Assembly (NCBI GenBank): GCA_036346355.1
Contig: CM070583.1
Location: 3,224,001 to 3,288,000, forward strand
Source of the DNA: Rhipidocladum racemiflorum
Lineage: Eukaryota > Streptophyta > Magnoliopsida > Poales > Poaceae
Length of the DNA: 64,000 nt
Direction of reading: 5' to 3'
The translations under genes were made by a program, and so were the position numbers. The notes below the pieces were generated by a model that saw nothing but the letters and a program-made list of their open reading frames with translations, was not told the origin of the DNA and did not search any database. Position 1 is the stretch's first letter; every line of letters starts with the position of its first letter. This document shows, piece by piece, positions 23,538 to 35,663 of this stretch.

Positions 23538-25888
23538 ATCATTAAGTCAATAATTACATTTGATTGTCCAAAAACATGTTATGAGCACGTAGCAGGTCTA
23601 AGCAAGGTACCACAACGATCTAAATTCCCATGTTGGCAATTTAATAATGTCCAACTATTTAATCCTCAACTGGGGTGACAAGGGGTCATGGTACATATTT
23701 AAATAATCAAGGTGTCATACAGCAATTCGGTATTTATCTACTCTCCCATAATTAAGTAAAGCATTTTCTAACCAAACTAGCATGCAATAATTTAAACCAA
23801 ATTAATTCGAAAATGGGATCAACATGGTCAAAGCACAACTTGCCTTCAAAAAGTACTTGCTCTTGGTCCTGAGCTGGCTCCTATGTCAACACCTCTCCTT
23901 CGAATCCTTCCGGCACTTCAACGTCTACTCGTAAAGCGTGCAAATAGCAAATAATAAATAAACAGTAGACAAGAAGTGTCCACACATCCAAATAAAGTTC
24001 ATAAAAAGAGAGAACATAATTTTATAAATTTTTAGAAACTGGAATCGTCAAATTCGGAGTTTAAATGCAAAAGTTATAGCATTTTGAAGTTTAAATAATC
24101 AATTAAATATTAATACAGAGAAAAACTTTAGTCTAAAAATTAAATAAAATTCATCATTAGGTAGATCTCAATTTTATACAAATTTAGAAATTTGAATCAC
24201 TCAAATCGGAGTTAAAATGCAAAAGTTATAAGCGTTTGAAGTTTGAATCAAAATCTGAAATCAATTATTCCAATTAATAAATCATTTTCTTTTTCGGAAA
24301 ATCATTTATTGCGTCAAGATGACACGTGGCAGCCTCGATTGGGCGGTGGCGTCACCGACCACGGGCTCAGCCCACGGCTCGGCTCGGGTCCACCGTGGAC
24401 CCGATCCACGGATCACGTGCGACTGACAGGTGGGACCCACTGGGGTGACGTCATTGCTGACGTCAGCGCACGGCTGGGGTGGCCGACAGTGGGCCTCGAC
24501 ACGCTGGCACGCTCACGCTACGGGCGCCGATCACCGAACGCCGCTTGGTTGGCCTCCCCGCCACGTGGCGCGATCTCGGCTGTTGATTTGAAAACCAACG
24601 GCCCAGATCAGATCTTGTTATCCCGCGTTGGAGTGAACGCGGTAAATCTACGCCGTTGGATCTAGATCCAACGGTTGAGAATAACGCTAACCCCGTAACG
24701 TGGATTACGTTACGGGTGACGTGGCCGATCGTGGGCCGTTGGATCTTGATCCAACGATCCAGATCCGATCTCGATCCAACGGCTGTCCGAGCTCGGGTTC
24801 CGGCGAGGGCGTGCGGTGGAGCTGACCGACCAGAGACGGGGACGACGACCTTGGCAACGGCGCTGCGGGGCTCCTCCAGCGTGAAGACTGGCACTCCCGA
24901 ACGCGTCTCGACGCGAGGAACTTGGATATGGGCTCAACGGCGGCGGAGGGCGGACGACGACGGCGGCGAAGCAAAACAAGCGGAGGCTTCTCCAACTACG
25001 GCGAGCAATAGCGGGAGAACGGCGGCGGCTAGGGCTAGGGCGCGTGGGGCGAACGACGCACGAGGCAAAGGCGATCCTCGGGCGCGGGTCCGGGCATTAA
25101 ATACCGGCACGGACGCCGAGATCCCCGCGGAATCCGCGGCGAAACCGGTACGGGCGGCGGAGTCCGTCCCGGACACGGCGAGGCGACATGGCTTGATCTC
25201 AGCCATCCACGTGGCACGATTGACGGCGGGGATCGCTCGAGTGCGGCCGTGGTCTCGCACGGGTTGATCCTGACCGTTGGATCTTGATCCAACGGTCCAC
25301 AGGTTAGAGTTCGGACGCGGTTGGGTCAAGTCAAGTGGCGCAGCCGGCTCGGGTCGGACTCGAGTCCGACTCGGACCCGAGGAACAGTAACCGACCCGGT
25401 TCAGAATTCCAGCGATTAAATAATTCAAATAATTCCCAGAAATTCATTTAATTCATTAAAAATAGCAAAATACTCAGAAAAATTCCAGAAAAATTCTGGA
25501 AAATATTTTAGGGCATTTGGGATTCAAATAAAATATTTCCAACAAAATTTTATTTGCAAAGTTAAATTCTTTAATTATTTCAAAATGGAATAAATTCAAA
25601 TAAATCCAAATAAATTCCAGAAATTTCCAAAAATTCACCAAAGTGCCAAATCACACATGAATTTAAGAAAAGCAATATTTTGGGGTGTTACATGCTTCAT
25701 GCTACTCAAGAACTCTCCATTTGTCCTTAATCAATCACAAGAACAGCATCAACACATGATGAAATGTTCTTTGATGATTAGAAGACAAATGAACTCAATT
25801 TAAACATTCATTTAAATTGATATGTCCAATGTATTGATCATTTATATATATGGAGTGAAGAATAGATCAATACATCGATACATCAAGT

Positions 25889-26170
25889 TCAAGTGTGAAC
25901 TCCCCCTAGATATCTTTGAAACCCATTGGCGCGGATATCTTTGAAACTTAAGAGAGTGCGAGTTGATTCAGGGTACAAAAGGGCTTCTTCAATTATCAAA
26001 GTTGTACCCATTGGCAATATAATTGTGGCTCTTCCTGAGCCTATTATATGCGTATCGCTTCCTGCGATAGTCGTAATCCTTCCAGCGTTCTTCGTGATCG
26101 TCTGGAAGTATTTCGACTCTCTTAAGATGGTATTTGTTGTGCCACTATCAACAATGCATATTTCCTCCAT
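25889..26170 (-). pseudogene. copia protease fragment
   Basis: The open frame reads CIVDSGTTNTILRESKYF, then ITTIAGSDTHIIGSGRATI and LLSFKDIRANG. DSGTT is the aspartic protease active-site motif (D-S/T-G), and SFKDIRANG is the conserved spacer before the integrase zinc finger in rice copia polyproteins. The frame continues only into a short unrelated tail before the polypurine-like tract and a stop, so integrase is deleted. The protease would cleave the gag-pol polyprotein. Confidence 0.8.
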
Positions 26171-26660
26171 TGGGCGCTACACGATTTCTAGATGAAAAGA
26201 AAAAAAATTCTAATCAGACAGTGGCTAAGTAATTCAAATATTGCTTATAAATAAAGAATACTGGAATAAATAATAAATTGCAATTCTATTCATGAGAAAA
26301 TATATGCTCTTCGAGAGCTTACTACACATTATGCAATTTGGTGTCTATATGAGATAATTCTGACCATTCAGGCCAATTCTTCGAAAACTCATTTTAGACA
26401 ATGCCAGACCTTTGCACATTCATAAGGTTCTTCCATTAGATTACTGCGTGCAATCTAATAGGAAGTGGCTGCTAGATTCAATAAAATGCATAATTGAATT
26501 CTCATGAATTTCCAGCAAACTAAAAGAAAACAATAATTTCAAGATTCATAAATACAAGATTCATAAGTGCGGAATTCATAAATACAAGGTAAATGCAAAA
26601 TTCATAAGTGCGAGATTCATAAATATTCAGAAATACAACTACGTGCATGTAGGTGATCGG

Positions 26661-28476
26661 CTTCGTGCAAGCGATCAGATTCATGTGCGCGATCGGCTTC
26701 GTGCGATCGATTTAGCGCGGCTTCATGCGCGCGGCGCATTCAGTTCCATGTGCGTCGGCCTTCCTGGCGCGACGATGGCCGCTTCGTGCGGCGTGCTTGA
26801 ATTTTCAATGAAATATATTAAAGCAATAAGTATAATGCATGGAACAGAATAATAATTGCACAGTTCATAAATTCATAAATACGGAAAATAAATTTTCAGG
26901 AATTTCCGACAATCTAAACAGGGCAATTAATGCAAAAATACATGCAATTGTTCATAAATACAGAACATAAGGCTAAATTAAATTAAAAACATAGCCATAA
27001 AATTTTCTGGATTTTTCTAGACATTTTCATATTTTTCTGGCAATTTTCAGGATTTTCTAAAATTTCTAATTGATTTTCTGAATTTTCTACTGATTCTTCG
27101 GAAAAAATAAAAAAAAAAACAGAGGGTAAAAAGGGTAAATGCCCTTTCCCGTGCCCCAATCGGTTATAAGCCAGATTGGCTGCATTCGGTCAGTCCCGAT
27201 CGTGGGATTTCTGGACTTCATGTCCATTGGTCAATGGACTTCATGACCAAGGGCAAAGATGAAATTTCTTCCCTTCCCTTCCCGTGACTTAACCATAATT
27301 GAATATGGCTCTATCCCTTTCATGTCTAATCGGGAAAAAAGGTTGGGAGTTGGACTTCATGTCCAAGCGTTTCAAGTGATTCAAGCCGGCGATGGCCCCG
27401 TGCGAGGTGGCTTCGTCTCATGGGCCAGCAGCGGCGACGGCGACACCAAGGGGCAGCAGCGGCCGGCGGAGCCAAGGCGTCTCGCGGGCGGCGCGCTGGC
27501 GAGCGGAAAACCAAGGGCCCCCTCGGTTCCGTTAGCCAGATTCAATTGCTTTGGACTTCAAGTCCAATGGACATCTAGTCCAAAAGTTTAAGGGGGAGAG
27601 CCACTGCACGGGCAGTAGGGAGCCAGCGGCGATGGGCCCAAGGCGCGCAGGGCACTACGGCTGGGTACTGCTGGGCGCTGATGCTGGCGGCTGTTGCTTG
27701 GGCGCCACACACGGTGGCTGGTGTCGCGCGGAAAAGGCGTCAACGCCTGGTGGCCGGGTCGCTTCGTGCGGAGGCCTTTGGGCTGCTAGCAGGCTGCGCC
27801 GGCGACTGTTAGCAGCGGCGGCGTGGTGCTTCGGCGACCGGAAGGGATGCACGCGGGGACCAGGCCGGCGGCGCGGTCGAGAGCGCGAGGCGTCGCGCGG
27901 CGGGCTCCGGCGGCCGGAGTGTCGCGGCGCCTTCATGCTCCAGATCGATTTCCTGCGTGGGATGGTGGCCGGCGAAATCGGGGACACGCATGCCTGCGGC
28001 GGCGCCGAGAGGCGCGCGCAAGGAGACCATGCGGTCGGCTGCACACGTGGCGACACGACCTGCGAGGCCGATGGCGACTTTCCTCGATGCGAGCCGAGGG
28101 ACATGACTGCTTCGGTTACGGCTTCGTGCCGTTGGTGCACTGGGAAGCATGGCGGCCGGGCGCTCGCTGGTACGGTGTCGCCGTCTTCGAGCCGAGGTGC
28201 CGGATTCAAGAGGCCGAGATGGTCTACATGTAGCTTCGTGCCACACGATTGGAAAATTCCATGTACTGTAGCTTTACAGTAGATTCATAGATCATTGGCT
28301 TCGTGCCATGGATCTGTAAACTACGATCTGTAGCTTCATGCCACGAACTGCGACTTGCTACGAATTGTAGCTTCATGCTACAAGAGAAAGAAAAAGAACT
28401 GACGAGCGATTAGATTCAATCACCCAATTCTTACCGTTTCTCACCTTTTCAATCTAATCTCCGGTAGAGCTTCGTG
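26661..28476 (-). repeat. dispersed hairpin-like repeats with constant CTTCRTG core
   Basis: The heptamer CTTCGTG or CTTCATG (CAYGAAG on the element's own strand) occurs at 26,661, 26,697, 26,721, 26,782, 27,216, 27,239, 27,355, 27,762, 28,122, 28,234, 28,299, 28,334, 28,371 and 28,470, plus CTTCAAG at 27,556. At several sites different flanking bases are complementary: TGGA/TCCA (27,212), TTGGA/TCCAA (27,350 and 27,551), GCCG/CGGC (26,778), ACGG/CCGT (28,118) and TTGTAG/CTACAA (28,365). Others pair imperfectly or hardly at all (26,661, 26,697, 27,762). The last one overlaps the primer-binding region. Confidence 0.75.
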
Positions 28477-28485
28477 CTGATAACG

Positions 28486-28707
28486 TGTTAGACAACCTCG
28501 CTATCGAATAGTCCGGGGTTGCCTAATAGATTTAAAGTGGAGAACAGAGAGAGAGGGCGAGAGACACAATATGAGGAGGAACCGGGTCTGCTTTATTATT
28601 CTGTATGTTTGTCTGTACAATGGGGTGAACCCCTGCCTCCTATATATAGCGGTTCTGCTTAGAGATAAGGAAGAGTCCATATAGGATACGAATCCAGTTT
28701 CCTAACA
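28486..28707 (-). repeat. copia LTR (222 bp)
   Basis: On the minus strand it begins TGTTAGGAAACTGG and ends GGTTGTCTAACA, giving terminal TGTTAG/CTAACA. It contains a TATATATA box near 28,640 and AATAAAG, suitable for poly(A), near 28,590. The TSD cannot be verified because the partner LTR is missing. Confidence 0.8.
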
Positions 28708-28823
28708 GAAACTACATAGTAGTCCTGATCGATAAGGCTGGACATCCTTCATGTGTGACCGACGAGGCCGAACACCCCTTGCCTTAGATTTTGTTATGAA
28801 CTCCGCAACCGATAAGGTCGGAT

Positions 28824-30466
28824 CAGGGTTTACGTTTCGCGATTTACCGCGCGAAAACCGAGCGTACCGAGCCTGCTCGGTAACGTAAACCAAGAGGTTT
28901 ACCGTGCCAATTCAAATACAAATTCAAAATTTAAAAAAAAAATTAAAAAAAATTCAAAAAATTCCTAAAATTAGTATCAATCCGTATATTGCCAATGGTG
29001 TAAATTTTTTTTTTAAAAAAAATGATGTTTGGAGATGTTTTATAGGCATCACAAATGACGAAAATAGAAAGAAAAAAAGAGAGAAAAAAAGGTGGCATGT
29101 GGGCTTCGAAGTGCTTGCCAAATCTCCGGGATGCCTTCGAAGTGCTTGATGATGATACTGAAAGCGTCGAGCAAGCTTTTCATGACGCCGATATGTTCAG
29201 AAGGAAGTTTGGATCGTTCTCAACACCTCTAGCTGCGAAGATGGCACTAGATGGCAAAACATCCTCTGGTATTTTTCTTGCACCATCTCAAATATAATGG
29301 TAATCTCGTCAGTACTAACTATTTTATTCGTTAAATTGCAGCACATTGGTGGGATGTGTTCGGATCGGACACACCCACCCTTCAGTGGTATGTCGTACGC
29401 CTCGTGTCGCAATGTGGGTCTTCTAGCGGTTATGAGCGCAACTGGAGTACATTTGCATTCATCCACACAAAAATTCGCAATCGCTTGTCATACAAGAAGC
29501 TACATAAGCTGGTTTACGTCAACTACAACATTCGTCTTCGAATTCCAGCTGCAGAAATTCAAAAGCCCCCAAATGAAGATGATCCATTCCAGCGGCTTAT
29601 GGAGCTAACAATATGCGACAATACAAACCCGATCCGACAGTGGATGGAGAAATGAAGATCCAACGATGAACCATTACTTGATGAGGATAATACAGAGAGT
29701 GACACCCCTCTTCCATCACCGCTTATCACAGATCCGATTCATCCTACTGAGCTAATAAAGGACACGGTGGCTGCAACCATCTCCGAATGGGCAGAAAAGA
29801 CAATCGAGGAAACTCATACAGGGAAGAGGAAGCACCAATCAGTCCCGAGAAGGGATACAACAAAAAGAAGAGTATCCTCTGTAGGTGAAACCCATTATGT
29901 AAGGAGTGGTGACTCTACTGAGGAGGGGGGTAGTCGGAGCCCAACAAACAAAGAGTCCAATTTACAACTTCCAAATGTCTAATTTACAACTTCTAAATGT
30001 CTAAAATATAGCAAAGATCATGTCGATTTTTTTTCCAAATTTAGGAGATATTATTCGGGAGTTTTTTCATGTCTTCGCATACCTTATTTATATATTTATT
30101 ACATTTTTGCTAAAATTTAGCCTTCCCAGTATTTTTAAAAAATTTACAAGATTTTTTTGCATTTTCCCCTATTTTTGGCGATTTTCCCCATTTTCCCGGT
30201 TTTGTCCCTCATTTTTTTTTGCGGTTTTTCTCCAAAACTGATCGTTTTCCCCCACAAACCTAGCGGTTTCGGTTTTCGCGGTTTACCTAAAAAACCGAGC
30301 GGTTTTTCGCTAAAAATCGCAGTTTTCTCGTGTGAGTTTGACCCGAATTCAAAATGGTTTGAAATTGCACACCGTTCGGTTTTTCGCGGTTTTCGCACGG
30401 TTTTTCGCGAAAACCGGTACCACTGGACTAGCGAAATTCGGGTTCGAAACGGTTTTATGAACCCTG
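28824..30466 (+). mobile_element. hAT transposon relic, copy 2 (1,643 bp, TSD GGTCGGAT)
   Basis: Same ends as copy 1 (CAGGGTTTAC; CAGGGTTCAT on the other strand) and the same 8-bp flank GGTCGGAT at 28,816-28,823 and 30,467-30,474. Identical target sites show that the copies come from block duplication, not two insertions. Confidence 0.88.
29103..29981 (+). pseudogene. hAT transposase C-terminal fragment, copy 2
   Basis: Same two-block structure as copy 1: MFRRKFGSFSTPLAAKMA up to 29,294, an intron-like interval ending TTGCAG at 29,341, then a block from about 29,350 with WYVVRLVSQCGSSSGYERNW, KLHKLVYVNYNIRLR and a stop after QWMEK (29,655), and a separate basic tail with ISEWAEKTIEETHTGKRKHQ to 29,981. 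It keeps ERNW, the hAT consensus, where copy 1 has DRNW. No catalytic core. Confidence 0.75.
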
Positions 30467-30734
30467 GGTCGGATACCCTTTGCCAAATACCGACGTGGCT
30501 GGGTGCCATACATTTATTTTATTGTGCTTGTATATACTCGGAAATGATGACTATCAACATATAATCGAAGGCATTATACGGGCTAAATCCGTGGATATCA
30601 TTAACCAGAGGCCTTCCAAGGCCATGCGAACCAAGAACCAGCACAGTTTGATTGTCAGTTGCGTTACTTGATGCAAAATAATTTAGAATGAAAAATTGTA
30701 CTTGAAATTCCTTAATAAAACAACAAAGGGGGCA

Positions 30735-30868
30735 TTTGATTATTTGCCATAAAGTTGATAGTAACTGAGCCCTGTCTCACTGACATGTGGTCCCAAGATC
30801 CACATGTTAGTGAGATAGAGACGTGGTAAACCATCAATTACCATCAAATTTATGTCAAATAATCAATT
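30735..30868. mobile_element. palindromic MITE, copy 2
   Basis: Counterpart of 12,345-12,487, with TTGATTATTTGCCATAAAG at the left and TGTCAAATAATCAA at the right. Confidence 0.6.
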
Positions 30869-31631
30869 GATCCATAATAAAAGTCATGTTTCCCTATGCT
30901 CTTTTCTCCATTTTCATTTATCATTCATTTTATTTTGTATACAAGTGTGCACTGGCACATCTGTGCTACTAACTTACATTAGCTTTAGAAAACTCCTAAA
31001 GTTAGTGAAAGATCGAGATGTCCATCAGAGGGGGGTGAATGATCCCAAATTAAAATTTTTCCTACCTATTGGACAAGACATGGTCAACTAGAAGACCTCT
31101 TTATAACAATAGAAGCTCAAAGCATCAAAACACAACAAAATCAGCCTTTGGCCAGTACTACCGCATCACAGCGAGTGATCGTACCAGACTCAAGAGTAGT
31201 GCGTGTGAAGATCCCCCCTTTTATGATATAGTGTACCATAAAAAAAGTTCTAATGCGCTTCCTGTGCTAGTCCCTAGATCAGTAGCTAGCATGCATATAC
31301 AAATGGTAATCACAACCATACAAAATATTATCATTATTATTACAAAAGCTATAGTCTTACAATTCAGAGTAATATACAGCGGACGAAATAGATATCTTGT
31401 AGTATGCCCATCCAATCCCTCAGGTAACTGATAAGGTATAAACTCTAAATAAAATCATCGACATTATCCCGTAACCTGCGTCAAAGTACGATCCTTTGAG
31501 ATATTCTATCTTTTCACCTAAAACAACAACGATAACAAGGGTGAGTACGTTGCATACTCAGCAAGACTTGAAGTGTTTGCAAAACCTACGATATATGCAA
31601 GTTGATTCAACATGATGTTATCAAGGTTATT

Positions 31632-32697
31632 TTGCATAACGCTAAATTGAGTTGTAAATACTGAATAATAGATTGAAAGCGAAATTGAATAAAAGCAATT
31701 TAACAAGTATGTAAAATAACCAGTGTAAACATAAAGATAACAACTCACAATTCCTTCATGAATGTAAGAATCAATCATCCAATGCCAACACATGGCATAA
31801 ACCCATACTTTCGCCAACACATGACACAAAATTCATTATGTTGCCAACACATGGCACAATAGCTGAACTCAACCTTGTCAACACATGACAAGCATTAATT
31901 CATATGTGGGGTAATTTATTTATTATCAAAATTTACCTTTCTGTTTTTATGAAAAATGTCAAAAACAACTAACTAGTGCAAGTTCACCAAGTGCTCATGA
32001 CCGCGAGCGCGGCTAATCGATTAGTTTTGACTTCACAGAGTTGCACAGCTTTACCCAGAAGATATGTTCTCCCTTTTTGCAATCGATAGTTAACACACTT
32101 CCTTTGGTGTGCCGCAGAGAGTTCATAAGGGAACTGTTTCATTATTCAAATCTAACTTTGTACCAGCCCGGTGACGACAAACCCTCGCTATGATAGAAAC
32201 AACCATTCACATAAATCATAATCTTGTTGAGCTCAATAAAACAACAATTGTTTCTCCCCATAGCCAAGCGTACACCATTGCACCGATATGTATTTACCCA
32301 CAAGTCACATGTGGTAGCCCCTTACAAGAAAACTCGATAAGATTTACTGTTTGTGCTACTTCGGCCTTCCAATGTGCAAAGCTAGATTCAAATAACTTAA
32401 TATGTTAAGGCTATCTCATACCAGCATGTGTAGATGTACGGTTATTTCTTGGACCATACAACACTATGTTCAGTATTTGATCGACCCAAGCGATAAATAT
32501 CCCCCTATCTACGTGCAAGTATACCCTCGCACATGTGACTATTGCCAATAATTGCCTGCGTCAAAATTATAGTTTTATTTTCTGGAAAAGAAAACATCAA
32601 CAATCACAATATTCCAACATGTTCATAAATAGAGTTCATCGTGTTCAATATTTTAATCCAATATGTCAAATATTTAAGTTCATTACGAATAGTAAAT
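31632..32697. other. probable decayed LTR sequence
   Basis: Contains CCAACACATGGCA-like repeats (31,775-31,890) and phrases (CAAGGGTGAGTACGTTGCATACTC at 31,537 and upstream) resembling the gypsy LTRs at 14,400 and 15,655. No coding similarity. It may be an older LTR into which 32,698-34,571 inserted. Confidence 0.35.
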
Positions 32698-34571
32698 GTA
32701 ACACTCTGGCACCTGCTGTGCCCGGAATGTCACCACAACGAGGAAGACTAACAATTAAATAGAAATAAAATGAATAAATTCCAGCAATAATATTAACAAT
32801 ATAAAAGAAATTTCAGCAGCATGTATCCTGTTTTACTAAATTCAATGCATCAACAATAGAATAGTAGCACAAGGGAGTAATGACAGATAATAACAACGAC
32901 GCAAATCAAGCATTTAACACCTTCTCATGATAGGAAAATAAATCTTAACCACACCTGAACGTTTACAAGATAAACATTTAACCCATAATAACCAACGTGA
33001 CATAATCACCGACATAGTTCAATAGAAGAAGCTATTACAAAGAAGGTTTAATTATAAAATTATCTAGTGGTGTGATGCTAGGTGAGGTGGTGGTGCTAAT
33101 GCCCTTTTCGAAATGCCGATCTCAAGGTACCTAAAAGAAACATTAAACAAACAAGGGTTAGTTCAAAACTCAGCAAAGTGCATCATGCTAAGAAAACAAA
33201 GCATAAACATGTAATCAGCAAAGTGTGCACTCGTGCTTACTACGTGTGAGCACAGAGGCACACATGGGTCACCTCTTCTATCATTAATGCACATATGCAA
33301 TTGACATGAAGAACTCACAGATTGTATACTTTTCCAACATTCTCACTGCCATAATCGAATACATAAACATTAACATAAAAACATGGTAACAACATTATAC
33401 TAATCATAAACTTACCACTCATATTATCCTAATCATATTCATGAGTAAAAACAAGGTAACAAAATATATCAATTCTATATGACGGCTAAGTCACAAAACA
33501 TTAAGCAACCAACGCATTACGAAGCAACAAACAACATAATGCACTTACCTTTCACCTCAAGAAGCGGTGTGGCAGGAGGTTGACACCACTCCTGGGTTTT
33601 CACCACCTGAAATAGGTTGCCTACATCTCAAAAACATGCCACCACAGCAAGCACAAAACATAAAACAACATCGAACTTACGACCACCTTCGAAACCCTGA
33701 AATCATATTTCTGCCAAACGAGACAATGGACTTGAAATGACCATAACTTGAGTTCTACAACTCCAAATCTAGTAAACGAGGATATTTTCATGATCTATAG
33801 GAAATTTTCCAACTTTTTTTATGTATTGAAAAAAAATCTAATTCGGCCTCTAAATTACTCTAAACTACGAAATGACTACAACTTTATGATTGTGGTTTCT
33901 AATGAAAGATAAGACGATTATCTACAACTTTTGCAACAGCCGGTCCCCCAGAAAATGACTCTAAAATTCTCTAAATCACGTTCTAGCAGAGGGGACTAAT
34001 CTATCCCAGCACACACAAAATAGAACGTGATTCAAATCGCCTAAACAACAATCTTCCCCCAACTCTACCATCGGCAAACCTCACCTAAACACTCCTAATC
34101 ACAGCCTAACAACCCCCATGGAACCCTAGATCAACCAAAGAAAAAATTAAACAGTACCTTCCCGAAGGAGAGAGATCGACGATGATCAGCCTCGCTGTCA
34201 CCCTCCAACCACGATCCATACTGGCAGCGATCTTAGGGCACTCCAAGCCAGGGGAAAAGGGGGGAAATTGGCGGGGTAGAGGCGCCTAGGAGGGGAGAAA
34301 ATTGCTGGATGGGGGAGGGGAGCGCATGGCGGGGGGAGGGGACACCAGGAAGTGGCGCTTGGAGGGGCGGGCGCTAGGGTGGAGGCAGCCAGGAAAGGGG
34401 GAAGGGGTGGGGGCGCATGAGGGGTGAGGGGGAGAGTGGGCTACGGTTAGGGGAGTCTCTCCCCCCAAAAGGGCCCAAAAACACCACCTAAGGCCCAAAC
34501 TGACTCCCTCTGACCCAAAATCCCTCTAGCGGGTCCTCCTAAAGCCCAGAGGATGAACTGTGATACTACAT
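32698..34571 (-). mobile_element. probable gypsy LTR fragment, minus orientation
   Basis: Ends are TGTAGTATCACAG (34,571, minus) and GAGTGTTACA (32,698), a TG...CA pair. Just outside the start, the minus strand has TTTAGGGGAGAA, a polypurine-like tract, which suggests a 3' LTR. GC-rich 34,140-34,560 could be its transcribed part. No TSD was found, so the limits are tentative. Confidence 0.4.
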
Positions 34572-35660
34572 TCTCCCCTAAAGTTCCGCTAGAATATTAC
34601 GTAAACCATCTGTTCGTATCCCAATCTAAAGCATGGCTAAGCATATGCATGTAATAATCGAATATACCCATTTCACATTTTTCATGTGGCAATCCATAGT
34701 CTAGGTTTATCAAGGTTTACATGTCAACAATAATCAAGGAAATCCATTAATGAAGGTTATAACTACCATTTTCCCAAAATACAAGTGTATACAAAATATA
34801 GCACATGCATCATGTTTTAATCAATATTTTAGTTAATTATGAAAAACTGGTATCAATATGTTCAAGGGGGTGCTTGCCTTGCTGTTCACTGTTTACAACG
34901 AAATTGAAGTTGCAGTTTGGTGCAGTTGGAGTCGTCCTCATGTTCTAAGTCATGTCCATTGATAATAGCGTTTACAATGTCGGGTTCTACATGTTGCACC
35001 ACGAGAATGTAGCAAATAACAAACTCCAATAAGGAAAACTCCAACGAGGAAAAAGAATACAGATAGAAGAATCAAGTAACAAATTACCACATAAAGCATG
35101 TAGGGTTTTTAGCTTCATAATTTTATGTGTAAGTATGTTGGTTCGCCTTTTGACCTTTACATGTTCTTAGCAGTTCTGCGGTCACTTCTTCTGTGAATTG
35201 CTTATTCTTATTTTATGAATTCAAGAAGTTAAAATTATGTGAATTAATAGAATTAAGACACTAGTTAACGCACTATCATTTTTCGGCAATACCGATTGTC
35301 ATACCACGGTATTACCGTCCCTCGGTAGTACCGTTCTCGAACTCCGGTAGTACTAGCCTTTAAGTATTAAGAAGGCGTTTACTGGATTAGAGTTATCGGC
35401 TGAACCTACACTGTTTTTAGATGATTCTTACAATATAAGTACTTTAGCTAAAGACCATTCTACGCTTAACTATTCACAACATGCACTGTTGATGGTCATA
35501 ACACTTATGGTTTTTGCTCTAATAGAATTCAGATGCAAAGCAAGATGTAAATTAAATATTTTTCTAGAATGTTGTAGTCTATATACTAGAGAGTAATTCT
35601 AGTCCATTCTTCTTAATATTCACATTTAGACGAGATATTCTACAGGCTGCCGAAAAGACT
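34572..35660. other. intergenic, LTR debris then unique-looking DNA
   Basis: 34,600-34,890 resembles the distal part of the gypsy LTRs above (GGTATCAATATGTTCAAGG, GTGCTTGCC). At 35,284-35,360 short CGGTAGTACCG-type palindromic phrases recur. No gene seen. Confidence 0.35.
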
Positions 35661-35663
35661 TAA

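Larger units (their letters stand above)
14045..25692 (-). mobile_element. solo LTR of a Del/Tekay-like gypsy family, split by a nested relative
   Basis: Read on the minus strand the LTR starts TGTAACACCCC (25,692) and ends TCTCGACA (14,045). It is flanked by TGCTT at 14,040-14,044 and 25,693-25,697, a perfect 5-bp target duplication, so it is a complete solo LTR. Without the nested element (15,292-23,537) and one ATCAT copy it is about 3,397 bp. It is clearly diverged from the inner copies of the family. Solo LTRs arise by recombination between the two LTRs of a full element. Confidence 0.88.
25698..28707 (-). mobile_element. Ty1/copia relic: 5' LTR, long leader, protease fragment, big deletion
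   Basis: On the minus strand: a 222-bp LTR (28,707-28,486), a primer-binding-like TATCAGCACGAAGCTC, a ~2.3-kb leader/gag region with no recognisable gag, a protease fragment, then directly a polypurine-like CTAGGGGGAG at about 25,900. Integrase, reverse transcriptase and RNase H are missing, and no 3' LTR follows. 27,380-28,250 is strongly GC-rich with long open frames on both strands but no recognised domain; it may be captured host DNA. The left limit is unsure and may continue into 13,249-14,039, since the solo LTR inserted afterwards. Confidence 0.65.
28708..31631. repeat. duplicated block, copy 2 (about 2.92 kb)
   Basis: Partner of 10,279-13,248; starts immediately at the copia LTR edge with GAAACTACATAG. 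Differences are scattered substitutions and short indels, such as an extra TAG at the start and a missing stretch in the hAT 3' region. Confidence 0.85.

Noticed and set aside
27551..28282. 243-codon + frame in the copia leader
   Set aside because: Both strands are open, composition is Gly/Arg/Cys-rich, and no conserved motif is seen.
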